Source: Amoebophrya sp. A120
Lineage: Eukaryota; Sar; Dinophyceae; Syndiniales; Amoebophryaceae
Length of the DNA stretch: 64,000 nt
Direction: 5' to 3'
Assembly (NCBI GenBank): GCA_905178155.1
Contig: CAJINV010000002.1
Span: forward strand, 8,877,412-8,941,411
The notes under the pieces were generated by a model that had not been told where the DNA came from, ran no database searches, and worked only from the letters and a program-made list of their open reading frames with translations. The translations under genes and the position numbers were made by a program. Shown here one piece after another: positions 31,902-41,776 of this stretch. Position 1 is the first letter of the stretch. Each line of letters begins with the position of its first letter.

Positions 31902-33661
31902 TCATGTTTCTTTGGTATCTTTTTCGACTGTAAACTGACTGCTGCCATACCCGGCAGTTGTATCTACTTTCGTTTTCTGTTTCAAATCTGGCGCTGTCGC
32001 CTCAACATCCTTTCTCGTTGTACTATTCCTCCGACCTTCTGTCTGCTCTATTTCTGGCTCGATTTGAAAGTCCAGGTAAAAGATGCACTGTGATGAACCT
32101 TTTGTATTTTCAAAAGTCACGATCACGTTTACCTCCCGCTCTGCTTGCGGGTCTCTGGCCGCTCCTGGTTCCCTCGACCCGTCCTCAAAATTCTCCCTGT
32201 TCTTCTCCAGCATCATATCAGAATGAAAAATCCCCCCTCCCCATATCAAAACGAAACTTCTGATGCTGGATTTGAGTACACAAATCAGCTTTGTATTGCA
32301 GGAAAGCATTGCAGTCAGGTCCCCAGGCTAGGTAGGGGCGTATGCGCCTAGTTGTTCAGCATGGCAAGCGGCCCCCCTTTAGGCCCAACAGCATGACAAA
32401 TCGACTCCGCAATGGGGTGGAAGCTTCTGCCCTTGCCTTCTTGCAAAACAAATGTGATCTGTGACCTCAAATCAGCAACACAAATTTTCGGAAACATGCC
32501 TTTTCAATATGGGGAGGGGGGATTTTTCCTCTCAATACATCAGCTCCAGTAATTTCAAATCCGCCTTGCTGTCGCGCAGCGCAAATTCCGCACGCAAAAA
32601 CGTGATCACGCCCTTGAGTATGTCGGCATAGAATACCAACGCGTTCTGCAAATGCTGTTCGTGCGGATTCGCGACAGTTTTTGCCTGCCCTCCCGCCACA
32701 GGCGTGGTGTTTGTTGCAGCAGGTGCCGCCGCGGACGCGGCTACCGTCAAGTGGCATACCAGGTGCCTCACGGGCCGAAAGTCGTTGTCCCACAGCACAT
32801 ATCAAATGTAAAAATGTCTGGGTCTGGAAGAGTCATGCTGTTTCTGCATGACACAGAAGGTCTGTCATGGAAGCTCTGGCATCACAGGTTTCGAGAAGCT
32901 TCCGCAATGCCGAACCCGCATGACAAATCCCCCATTTTGGTGACAGAAAGTGAGCAGCTTTTGCTACCTATGCATGAGAGATTTTTGTGTGTTCTGAAAT
33001 GCGCATCACAAGTTGCATTCTTCCAGACCCAGACATTTTTACACTTCATAGCACAAAGCCTCCCGTATCGCGGTTCACCTGCAGCCGGTCCGAATGTATC
33101 AAATGTAAAAATGTCTGGGTCTGGAAGAATGCAACTTGTAATGCTGTCTGCGGATTCTAAAAATATCTGTGTTGCATGAGCAGCGAGAGGAGTCAGTTCT
33201 TGGCACGCCGAGAGGGCATTTGTCATGCGTAATTAGCATCAAGAAGCTCGCAAAAAATCTGTGATGCTAGCACCAGCATCACAGACCTCACGGGTCATGC
33301 AAAATGTGCATGGCAAGTCCCGACTCTTCCAGACCCAGACACTTTTACAATCCATAGCCTGCTTCCCGAAGCAAAAGCTCCACACCTCGCGGCACAGAAA
33401 TTTCACGGCATCCCGGTGCTCGCTGATCACCTTCTTTCGCAGCAGGTGCTTCCCGATCTTTTGCCCCAGTCGGAACGCCATAAACGTAGCCCCGGATGAG
33501 GTTGGTGGGCGAGTAGAATCCTCCTCTGGGAGGTCTACTGTTGGATGTGCTTTCGGTAACGTACCGATTCTGTGGTCCTTCTCGCTTTTTTTCCGGTTCT
33601 GCAACTGCAGAAACGCATTCTGGAAATGCAGCAAGACCGGGTAAGCAATCTCGCTGGTCAT
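31902..33661 (-). CDS. TRAPPC6: TRAPP complex subunit 6 (Trs33), with three introners
   Basis: The start is ATG 33661 (MTSEIAYPVLLHFQNAFLQL). Removing three introner introns (265, 256 and 327 bp) gives an exact 303-aa frame. Family features are visible in order: FRLGQKIGKHLL, then AVKFLCREVWSFCFGKQA, then (across the junctions) DRLQVNRDTGGFVLWDNDFRP, matching the conserved VLxDNxFR region of Bet3-fold Trs33. These are followed by the helix FYADILKGVITFLRAEF and the strand REVNVIVTF. The protein is a core subunit of the TRAPP tether and Rab exchange factor at the Golgi. An Ala-rich insertion precedes the last helix, and a charged tail of about 60 residues follows the last strand, making it longer than most TRAPPC6 proteins. 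The second exon is only about 41 bp. A TACTTAC plus T-tract plus CAG pattern at 33706-33722 lies 44 bp upstream of the ATG. Confidence 0.82.
32216..32537 (-). mobile_element. Introner element, family V, in TRAPPC6
   Basis: This 322-bp element has inverted ends that share AAAAATCCCCCCTCCCCAT behind the outer TATTGAGAGG and TATCAGAATG. The target duplication CATCA lies at 32211-32215 and 32538-32542. Excision of the element and one copy gives CTG GAG CTG ATG CTG GAG AAG in frame on the transcript strand, linking the helix LKLLE to the C-terminal exon. The intron would be 327 bp. An alternative cut between two CTGGAG words nearby is also in frame. No GT-AG register exists. The inner part contains a GCATGACAA word. 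Confidence 0.82.
32800..33050 (-). mobile_element. Introner element, family I copy A, in TRAPPC6
   Basis: This 251-bp element has inverted ends TATCAAATGTAAAAATG and TATGAAGTGTAAAAATG, both continuing TCTGGGTCTGGAAGA. The exact duplication GCACA lies at 32795-32799 and 33051-33055. Excision joins GGCTT-TGTGC-TGTGGGAC, which reads Gly-Phe-Val-Leu-Trp-Asp-Asn-Asp and rebuilds the conserved Trs33 motif. The intron would be 256 bp and is not GT-AG in any register. Confidence 0.9.
33097..33356 (-). mobile_element. Introner element, family I copy B, in TRAPPC6
   Basis: This 260-bp element has ends TATCAAATGTAAAAATGTC and TATGGATTGTAAAAGTGTC, same family as the copies at 32.8 and 47.7 kb. The flanking 5-mers GAATG (33092-33096) and GCCTG (33357-33361) match at only three of five positions, suggesting an older or altered duplication. 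Either copy leaves the frame intact (Lys-Gln-Ala-Asp-Arg-Leu or Lys-His-Ser-Asp-Arg-Leu), and the first aligns with Trs33. The intron would be 265 bp. Confidence 0.85.
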
Positions 33662-34799
33662 GGTCACTTTTTGCTGAGGCACTTACGTTTGTTAACAAAC
33701 TACAGCTGAAAAAAAGTAAGTACCAGAAAAGTGGTGGCAAATCTAAATATTCCACGAATTAACGGTCCCATACTTTCACTTTCCACAAGAGTAGAGGTCC
33801 GGTTTGTTTCTACACCAACATTTGATCCTCCAATGTTTCCTTGCTTCTTCTGTGGAATAAAGCATGTACGAAAAGCAAGAGAAACGAAGAGCCCATGACT
33901 CGAAGCTAGCAGAGGCGCACAAGAGGGAAACGAAGTTGAACAAAAAAATTCTTCCCGACACTGCGAACTCGCATATGCCAGTGTGGCTTTTCTAGACACA
34001 CTATCCCAAATCTTCGTGCGCGATTCGTCCTTCGGTCCTCCTTCATTCATACAGTTTTCTTATTTCCCTGCACCTATCTTCTCTATCATCCACACCTCTA
34101 TTTCTTGATCTGTTCTTTTGTGCTGCGAGTCTGTAATTTCTCTTCTTTTCTAATCGTTCCTGTATATTGATCAGTCGTGCCCAAATTCTATCCTTTCTAT
34201 TGCGTCTTCTTGGTTGCGCTCCAGCACCTGGTGATCTTTTCAGATTGATGATGCTGCGGCAAGAGTGACCTAAGCCTCGACACCGGTTGCTACCTTTTGC
34301 AACGACAATATCTAGGTCCTTTCATGGCGACTGGCGAAACTGAAATCTTCACGACTTACCGCATGACCCTTCTTTGTGCAACCTCGCAATTGTCTGACAT
34401 CATAAGAGGCGGTTTTTCATTTTTCTTGTAGTGATAGTTTTTCCTCACATAATGTTCATCATGATCATCATATGAATGAAAGCAAATCGTGCAAACTGGA
34501 TGGGTGGCGCAAGAAATGAAATATGTGCTGCTGCGACTTGTCGCAAAAAAGGACACTTATTTTGCTCCACCCCTAGAACTTTCTCTGGCAATAACTCTAC
34601 AGAAAGTCAATCGAAAGTGAAGTCTCCGAGAAACTACAACAGTTGTGCCAACGCCGCCTGATCGCTAACGCTAACTTATGAGGATGAAATCTCGGCATCA
34701 CCGCGCCCTTCGCTTGTTTTTCCTGGCAGCGTATAACTTCCCATCTCTGGCATTGGCAACATACTGCTTCTCTCGTCTTCTCCTTGTGCAGCGCACAGT
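33662..34799. other. Intergenic, no gene seen
   Basis: About 1.1 kb between the TRAPPC6 start and the stop of the Q/P-rich gene. Apart from the acceptor-like pattern at 33706-33722, nothing was recognised. The open frames are short and AT-rich. Confidence 0.55.
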
Positions 34800-37700
34800 C
34801 TATGGTGCCGCATCGACTCCCGCGGCGTACAGTCTGAATGCTCTTTCGATGTCTTGTCTTCCTTGGCCGCTGAGACCTGCTCGCTGTAACATACCTGCGT
34901 GGGCGATAACAACCTGAAGTTTCGTACCGGTCCACCTTCCTTCGTGGTTTCGAGCTGTCGTATGTCGCTCCCGGTACGCTTGCACAAGGTTTTTCACTTG
35001 CCCAATCCTACCCTCGTACTCCTGCATACCTCGGCCCTCCGATTCCGGACGAACCTCCTCCCGCAACTCCTGCCACTTTCCCTCCCCGACCGGGAGAAAG
35101 TGGTTTTGGAGTAGACGCAAGTTTCCGCCGGTGGCTTTCAAATGTCTGGCCGGTTTGGGCATGGGACGCAAAACAGTCCGGGAAGTTGTCTTTCTGCCGT
35201 CCTGTGACCAGTTCATACCCCTGTCGAGCACCGCCCAGAGGACGTCCCGCCCGAGGATTCGGTGCGCCTGCAAGCACCACTGTTCCCCGAGCTGCTGCGC
35301 AAGCGGAAACACGGGGTGTGTGTGCTCCTGCCACACCTTGCAAAAGGCTTTTGCTTCTTCACTTGGCGGTCTAGGCTGGGGGCGCTGTGGTCGTGCTCCA
35401 ATTTGTGTCGCTCCTGCTCCAATTTCTCCCGCTCCTGCTCCTCCTGGCGCAGAAGCAGGACCTGGGGCAGCGGCTGCCGGAGCTGCAGCAGCAACAGGCT
35501 GTGCGCCTGGTGAAATCGGCAGTGCTGTTGTGGCGGAAGACGAGGAACCTGGTGGCAGCGACGAGGACCCAGCGGAGGCTTCACCTGGTGGTGCCCCGGG
35601 GGCATTCACCGTGATCTGAAGGCTCAGCTGGTAAGGATGAACGCCCGGAGATTTCCTGCTGCATCGCCTCATTGGCGCCGGCCCTGCGAAGACCGTACTC
35701 CCTCCCACAGTTCCTGCGCTCTGCTGTGGCCCCGCACTCACACGAGATTCTTCTCCAGACATCGCTTCATCTCCAGCGTTCGTATCTGGCAGTTGCGAGG
35801 ATGCTGCATCAGTAGCAACGGCGTCACAACCTCCATCCGGCTGGGCAGGCGGTGCAGACGCGGGGTCGACATTGACTGCATCTCTGCTCGTTAGTGCTGC
35901 CAACGAAATAGCCTCGTCTCGTTCTAGCACACGACTTTCGATAGGGACACCAGAGGGAACCGTCAGGACACCACCACCCGATGGACCGCCATCGGCTTTC
36001 ACAGTTGCACTGCTCTCTCCTCCTCCAGCTCCAGAACTACTCCCGGCCACTTCCGCCTCTCCTTCAGCGGCAATCGAGCCTGCCTCGTGCTCTTGTTCGA
36101 CCTGATCAGCTTGTTCACGTCGAAGTCGTCCGAGCGTAATCGGAGTTTCATTTTCTCGCGAAGAATCAGTGGCGACATGAACTTCTTGATCTTGTGGGCC
36201 TAGCGCAGTGGGCGCAGCATCCCCTACAGTTCTTACCGCTGCTTCATCCCCAGTGATCGCAGGAACTGAAGCCTCTTCTGGTGCTCCCGGATCAGCCATT
36301 TCGACATTCTCGCCTGCAGCAGGGTGCTGGTCTTCTTCTGCCGATGCGGCCGCAGAAACTGGCGGCTCGGAGCTGGTGCTGGACGCACGTTGTTCGTTGC
36401 CATTTTCATCTTCGTGCGTCACTGAAACGCCTGCGGGAGCAGCCGCCGGAGACTCGCTTATTAACGAAGTAACATCGTGAGGCTCTGCTAAGACCGGCTC
36501 CTCCACGGCTTCCGAGGCCGGTGGTACTGCGTCTACTCCAGCGGTTCCGTCAATAGCAGCACCATCAGTCCCGTGCACACTCGGAGGGGAAACATCCGCA
36601 GGAGTCATCGAGAGTCCACTCCCACTGGCGTCACCACGAGGAGCTTCCTCGGGCAGATCAATCAATCCATCTTCCAGGCGAGCCGAGGGAGATTCAGTAG
36701 CGTCCTGCTGCTCCGGATCCTGTCCACCGGTGGGATCATGATCTTGGCCAGACCTGCCCTGCAGCGTCAGATGAGGCGCATCTCCTTCCTCGGTCAAGAG
36801 ACCCTCGCTACGAGGCGTAGTTGGAATACTCGCGACGACCCCGATCTCGTCCCCGGCGCCATTCGGATGAACTACAACTGCAGCCGGCTCAATTCGAAAC
36901 ACTTCTCCTTCGGGGTTTTCTTGTCCTGCACTGCCCGAATCTCTACCGACTTCTTCCTCGCCGCCCGTGGGCGGAACTGCAGGTTCGTCAGTCGGATTGC
37001 TCTGCCCAGACCCAGCAGCAAGAGCAGGCACACCTGCCGCCGCGTCAGTGCTGCTCGCAGAAAGTGAGGCCTCCACCTCTGGCGCTCCTGCGCTGTGTGC
37101 GAGAATGCCTGTTGTCCCACCGGACTGATCATCTTGTTCTGGTCCGGACGCAACATTTGCAGGGCTGGGCTTGCCGCCGTCCAGCGCTGTGATCTCTTCT
37201 GTCGGTGCAAGCTCAGGCTGCGTGGCCGCTTCCCCCCAAAGCTCTTGACGCTCTTCGTGCGTCGCGTCTCGCGGCATGGGAATGGAGCCTTCCAAGTTTG
37301 TCGGTAGCACGCTACCGAGCCAGCCCAGGATTGTGCTTGCATCTGTGGTGCCGCCAGTAGGAGAGTGCTGTCCACCGTCGCCCGCATCAACCTCGATCTC
37401 CCCAACGTCCGCTGCCCGAGTTTGAACCGGCGCGAGGGGAGACGATGGCGCGGCAGAATTGGTTGGGGCGCCGGCGTGCGGTTCCGGCGTATCAGCAGCG
37501 CCTGCGGCTGTCGCTGCGGTTGCCGCGTGCGTCGCTAAGAAAGTACGACTCTCGGGAAGCGGTGGGCTTTCGACAGCTCCTGTATCCCCCTGGTGGTACA
37601 ACGCTGCAGCGCTAAGGGCTGGGAATGTCAGAGCGGCTGTCTTGCCCGTCGCAAATGCGAGTGGACCAGCTGCAGCTGATGTATGTCCTGTATTCGCCGG

Positions 37701-40628
37701 GGCCTCAGTGTGGTCCGTATGAACAGCTGCTGCTTCGTTCTGCTCCTGAACACCCGAGTGGTCTCCAACTTGCTCAGAGACGGGAGACGGAGATTCCGGG
37801 GGGGGAGGGCAATGAGCATTTCCATCTTGCGCATCACCGGGTGAGGGAACAGTCGCACTCGCAGCGGTGTTCAGGGCATATCCCCCGCTTACGCCGGATG
37901 GCAGAAGCTGCTGCTGCTCGCCAACCGGGTGGCTCTCCTGTGCCGGAAACTGTGGGAGCCCAAGCGGCGGCGTCCCAGGGGCTGCTACCGACAGCGAAGG
38001 CGGTGTGCTCGGAAGGGCCGGCCCTGGAATGATCTGCTCTGCCTGTAGTGCTACTGACGGGCTCTGAGGTATTATCGGCTGTTGCAGCTGTTGCGCCGCT
38101 TCCCCAACGCCAGCAGTGCCTACGACTGCAGTGGGAGCTTCTTGTCGCTGTTCCGCCCCCGGCTGCTGGATTTGCTGCTCAGCCTGCTGCGCATTCTGCT
38201 GCTGTGACCCTTGTTGTGCCGGCTGCTCTGCCTGCTGTTGCTGTGCCTGCTGCTGCTGGCCGAGCTGCTCCTGCCCCGGCTGTTGTGCCTGTTGCAACGC
38301 CTGCTGCGCGGCTGTTCCAACACCTGCCGCGGTTACTGCGTCAGTGGCTGCACCGGCGGTTGTGTCCGCGGTTGCGCCGGGGGCTGACTCGGCGGTTGCG
38401 TCACCGGCTGCTGCGCTGTTTGCGGCACTCGTCGCGGCGGTGTTTGCGTCGACAACGGTTCCCAGGGGGGGAGGTTGCTGTTCCTGATCGCCCGAGTTTC
38501 CAACTTGCCCAGAGACTGGAGAAGGAGATTCCTGGAGGGGAGGGCGATGAACATTTTCATCTTGCACAACAGCGGGCGGCGTCCCAGGCGCTCCTCCCAA
38601 GGGCGAGTCCGGTGTACTCAGGCCGGCCACCGCTCGACTCTGTTCCGCTTGTTCTGGCGGCTGTTGCAGCTGTTCCGCCGTTTCTTCAGTGCGAACAGAA
38701 CCATCTGCGAGTGGTGCAGCGGAAGCTTCATTCTCTCCCTGCGCCTGCATATCTTGTCGCTGCTGGTGCTGCGGCTCTTCCACACTCGGCTGCTGTTGTG
38801 CCGGCTGCTGCTCTTGCTGCTGCTGTAGTGCCTGCTGTGCCGGCTGTTCGTCCGGCTGTTGTTGCTGTGACTGCTGCTGCTGGGCCGGCTGTTCATCTTG
38901 TGCACTGACGTCCGCCTGCTGCTGCGCAGGCTGTTGTTGCCCGTTCTGCGGCTGCCCGTGCTGCTGTTGCTGCGGTTGTTGTGCAGGCTGTTGCGGCTGT
39001 TGTAGCGACTGCTGCGGTTGTTGTAGCGGCTGTTGCGCATTCTCCCCGTCATGCTGCTGCGCTGGCTCCTGTTGCAGTGGCTGTTGCGTTTGTTGCAGTG
39101 CCTCTTGCGGTTGTTGCAGTGGCTGTTGCGGCTGTAGTTGCGGCTGTAGTTGCGGCTGTACTTGTGGCTGTAATTGCGGCTGTTGCGTCGGCAGTTGTTG
39201 CGGCGTCGATGGTTGCGGCATCGGCGGTTGTGGCGTCGGTGGTTGCGGCATCGCCGGTTGTGCCGGCGGTGGTTGTGCCGTCGGCGTTGGTGACGTCGAC
39301 GGTTGTGGCGTCGACGGTTGAGGCGTCGACGGTTGAGGCGTCGGTGGTTGTGCCGTCGACGGTTGAGGCGTCGGTGGTTGTGCCGTCGGTGGTTGTGCCG
39401 TCGGTGGTTGTGCCGTCGGTGGTTGTGCCGTCGGTGGTTGTGCCGTCGGTGGTTGTGCCGTCGGCGGTTGTGCCGTCGGCGGTTGTGCCGTCGGCGGTTG
39501 TGGCGTCGGCGTTTGTGGCGTCGACGGCTCCTGCTGCAGCTTTCCAACCAGGCTTGCTGCGGCTGCTTCCGGCAATCCCTGCGAAACCAGTGCTTTTTTC
39601 ACCGCTTCCCACCGCGCGCGATCTCGCGTGCTCGTGTTCTGGGAAGGGTGCCCGCCACTGCTCCCATCGTTCAGCATGGCGACCAAGTCCTTTCCCTCCT
39701 CTTCCCACGACTTGCAGCAGTTCCGCACCAGAAAAGTGTATCGGTTCTTCGGATCCCCCTGTTCGGACGTGGAGAGGTCGTCCCCCTCCTTCGGGAGCAG
39801 CCGAAACGCAGCCCAATCGAAAATCTTCGTCTCACACGTTTTGGGGCCGAAGTGCGAATGCTTGCAGACCCGGCCGAGCGCGGTCTCAACGTCGTGGGCG
39901 GGAAGATTCGCCAGCGGCAAGTGTTTGCACTTCACGGGAACCCGCTGTTGCTGCGCTGGGTCCACTGGATCGTCTGCAAGAGCAGACAAACCGTCCATCA
40001 TCTGCTGCTGGAGCTCGACAACAGAAGGCTCCTGCGTGGCCAGAAACCCGCTGCTGCCCTTATTCTGTCCCGGGTTGAACACCCCCTTCGCTCCGGCAGC
40101 AACTGTTGTTACGTTTTCATCATGCAAACGAATACATAGTCATAAATGTATCGCTCCAACAACGTCCTCGCCGTCGGCGAGGTGTTCATCAAACGACCTC
40201 CAAGGCAAAAACGAATACAAGTGCGACATCATCAACATCCTGAAAAAGTCAGGCTACACAATGCAATCGAGACACCATAAAAAACGCTTATAAGTACACA
40301 GAAAATATGTTGTACTAATCCACGTGAGGAAGCCCGCTCCGCAAACTGCAGCGACCATGATGAAAAACACCGGCGACAGCAGCACTGCCGCGACGCCTCC
40401 GCCCCCCGCGGCACCTGCACGCGCGCCGCTCGCCTGAAACGAGGGCTTTCTCGATACGAGGAGGGGTTGATCCTGCTCCGGGTTATTGTGCTGAAAGCCC
40501 TGGTTTTCTTCTTCGTCATACGAGTACGACCGGAGGTGCAAACGGGGCCGCCCAGAGTCGGCATTGGACGTTGGATGGTTCATCCCACCCACAGACGCCG
40601 GTGGATGTTGGTCATCTACACCTGCCAT
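34800..40628 (-). CDS. Membrane-anchored Gln/Pro-rich giant protein
   Basis: The proposed exons are 40628-40316 and 40102-34800, with a 213-bp GT-AG intron in phase 1, giving 1871 aa. Exon 1 starts MAGVDDQHPP and ends in a transmembrane helix (VAAVLLSPVFFIMVAAVCGAG). The joining is inferred: the 1775-codon second frame has no ATG before residue 43, and the phases agree. If the join is wrong, these are two genes (40254-40628 and about 34800-40001). After a globular stretch with paired cysteines (CKHLPLANLPAHDVETALGRVCKH) come a Q-P-P-T-A pentapeptide array, about 350 residues of poly-Gln with Pro and Leu, then about 850 residues of Ala/Gly/Glu/Ser linker. A final ordered domain of about 210 residues is rich in Trp, Arg and Gln (AFCKVWQEHTHPVFPLAQQ, then RRQ-like helices). 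The function is unknown; a surface or structural protein is possible. Confidence 0.6.
39209..39530. repeat. 15-bp minisatellite coding a Pro-rich pentapeptide array
   Basis: Tandem 15-bp units of the type GGTTGTGCCGTCGGT (plus strand) encode Q-P-P-T-A or Q-P-S-T-P repeats on the minus strand. The middle units (39376-39465) are almost identical while the outer units differ by single bases, the usual picture of recent expansion from the centre. It lies within the Q/P-rich gene and keeps the frame. Confidence 0.85.
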
Positions 40629-41776
40629 TGTACAGAGTGGCGATTTTCGCCTTCGAGATAGGAAAGCCGAGTTTTCGGCGTAGCAGAAAATCAAAATTTA
40701 CAGTGTAATCATTCAAATAAAATGGGTCGTTTGATAGTGAGATAGAAGTTACAATCCGCCCCTCTAATCATCGGGAAAAATATTCGAAAAAGATAGATTC
40801 TACATGAAGATTCTGATTTCACAACTCACGGGAATTTCCACCAATGGATTTTTACGTTTTCTAGATGTGTTGGGGTTTTTCTTATTTCGTTTTTGATATA
40901 CCGCTAGAGTCTGTCAAAGTAAAATGATCTTTGCGAAGCAAACAGCTGCCACGCTACCTACAATAAGTCAGTTGGATGAGAATTATGTTTTGTTGAGCAA
41001 ACAGAATTAGTCCCACGACAGTGGAACGAATAAGTAGACTGCACGTGTGCGTATTAAGCAGGCAAGCGTATAAGTGTGTATATCGTCGAATATGGATTAT
41101 CAAGACACATCCTCAAAACCGACAAAGTCTGATCGTGATTACCTTGTCGATCATGCAAAGCGTGATCACTGAGGAGCCAAGGCGCAGCACTATGCGTTTT
41201 CACGTACTTAACTGCTAGGATCTTTCTTTACGTCCTATTGATGTGCGATCTTCAAATAGACTTCGATGTAGGGGGCTGAGATCTGCTTCGGCAGTTGCAT
41301 GGATGCAACTCACGCTAAGCGCGAAGATTATAAGTATGTCCGTCGGACCTATCATGCATCTTCACTTCTGCTTTGTAGATCATCTTGCTCATGTACTATT
41401 TTCATAGTCCCTCTACCTACTAGTGAAACCAAACCTGAAGATCATCATGTCGGAAATCGAGGTGTTCTCCAACATCATCTACTTAAACAACAACCGACAG
41501 CTACCAACGCGCGATCCCGGAAAAGTCAGCAGTGCGCACATGATATCGTTTGACGTTCTGCTTCAGCATCTTTCCCTTTGTGCGAGAACAAATTCCATCG
41601 GAGTGCAGTTTTGCATGCCTTTGTCAAAAGGCGGGCAACCACAGCTGCCAGAATTTTATCGTTCCTTCGTGTTTTCCTTCGTTCGGACCACTGGAATGGA
41701 CAACAGAAACAGAATCCACCTTCTTCCGGCAAACTCGTGAAGCACAAATCCACGCCATCTTTCCCTTGCTGTTCCA
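40629..41776. other. Intergenic, no gene seen
   Basis: About 1.15 kb, AT-rich, between the Q/P-rich gene start and the topoisomerase stop. Short frames on both strands lack coding character. A plus-strand frame entering at 41550 is antisense to topoisomerase and is not supported. Confidence 0.55.

Noticed and set aside
32216-33356. Bacterial-type MITE insertions disrupting a pseudogene
   Set aside because: Removal with one duplication copy restores an exact Trs33 frame at all three sites, so they behave as introns rather than disruptions.
39209-39530. Possible CRISPR-like array
   Set aside because: The 15-bp units are directly adjacent with no spacers and encode an in-frame peptide repeat in a eukaryotic gene.
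38048-39547. Cys-rich, Ala/Val-rich and Arg/Asn-rich frames across the Gln-rich tract
   Set aside because: CAG/CAA-type repeats give long open frames in all registers; only the frame continuous with ordered domains at both ends is kept.
40254-40628. Separate small tail-anchored protein
   Set aside because: Not fully excluded, but the downstream 1775-codon frame lacks an early ATG and a phase-1 GT-AG intron joins the two, so one gene is preferred.
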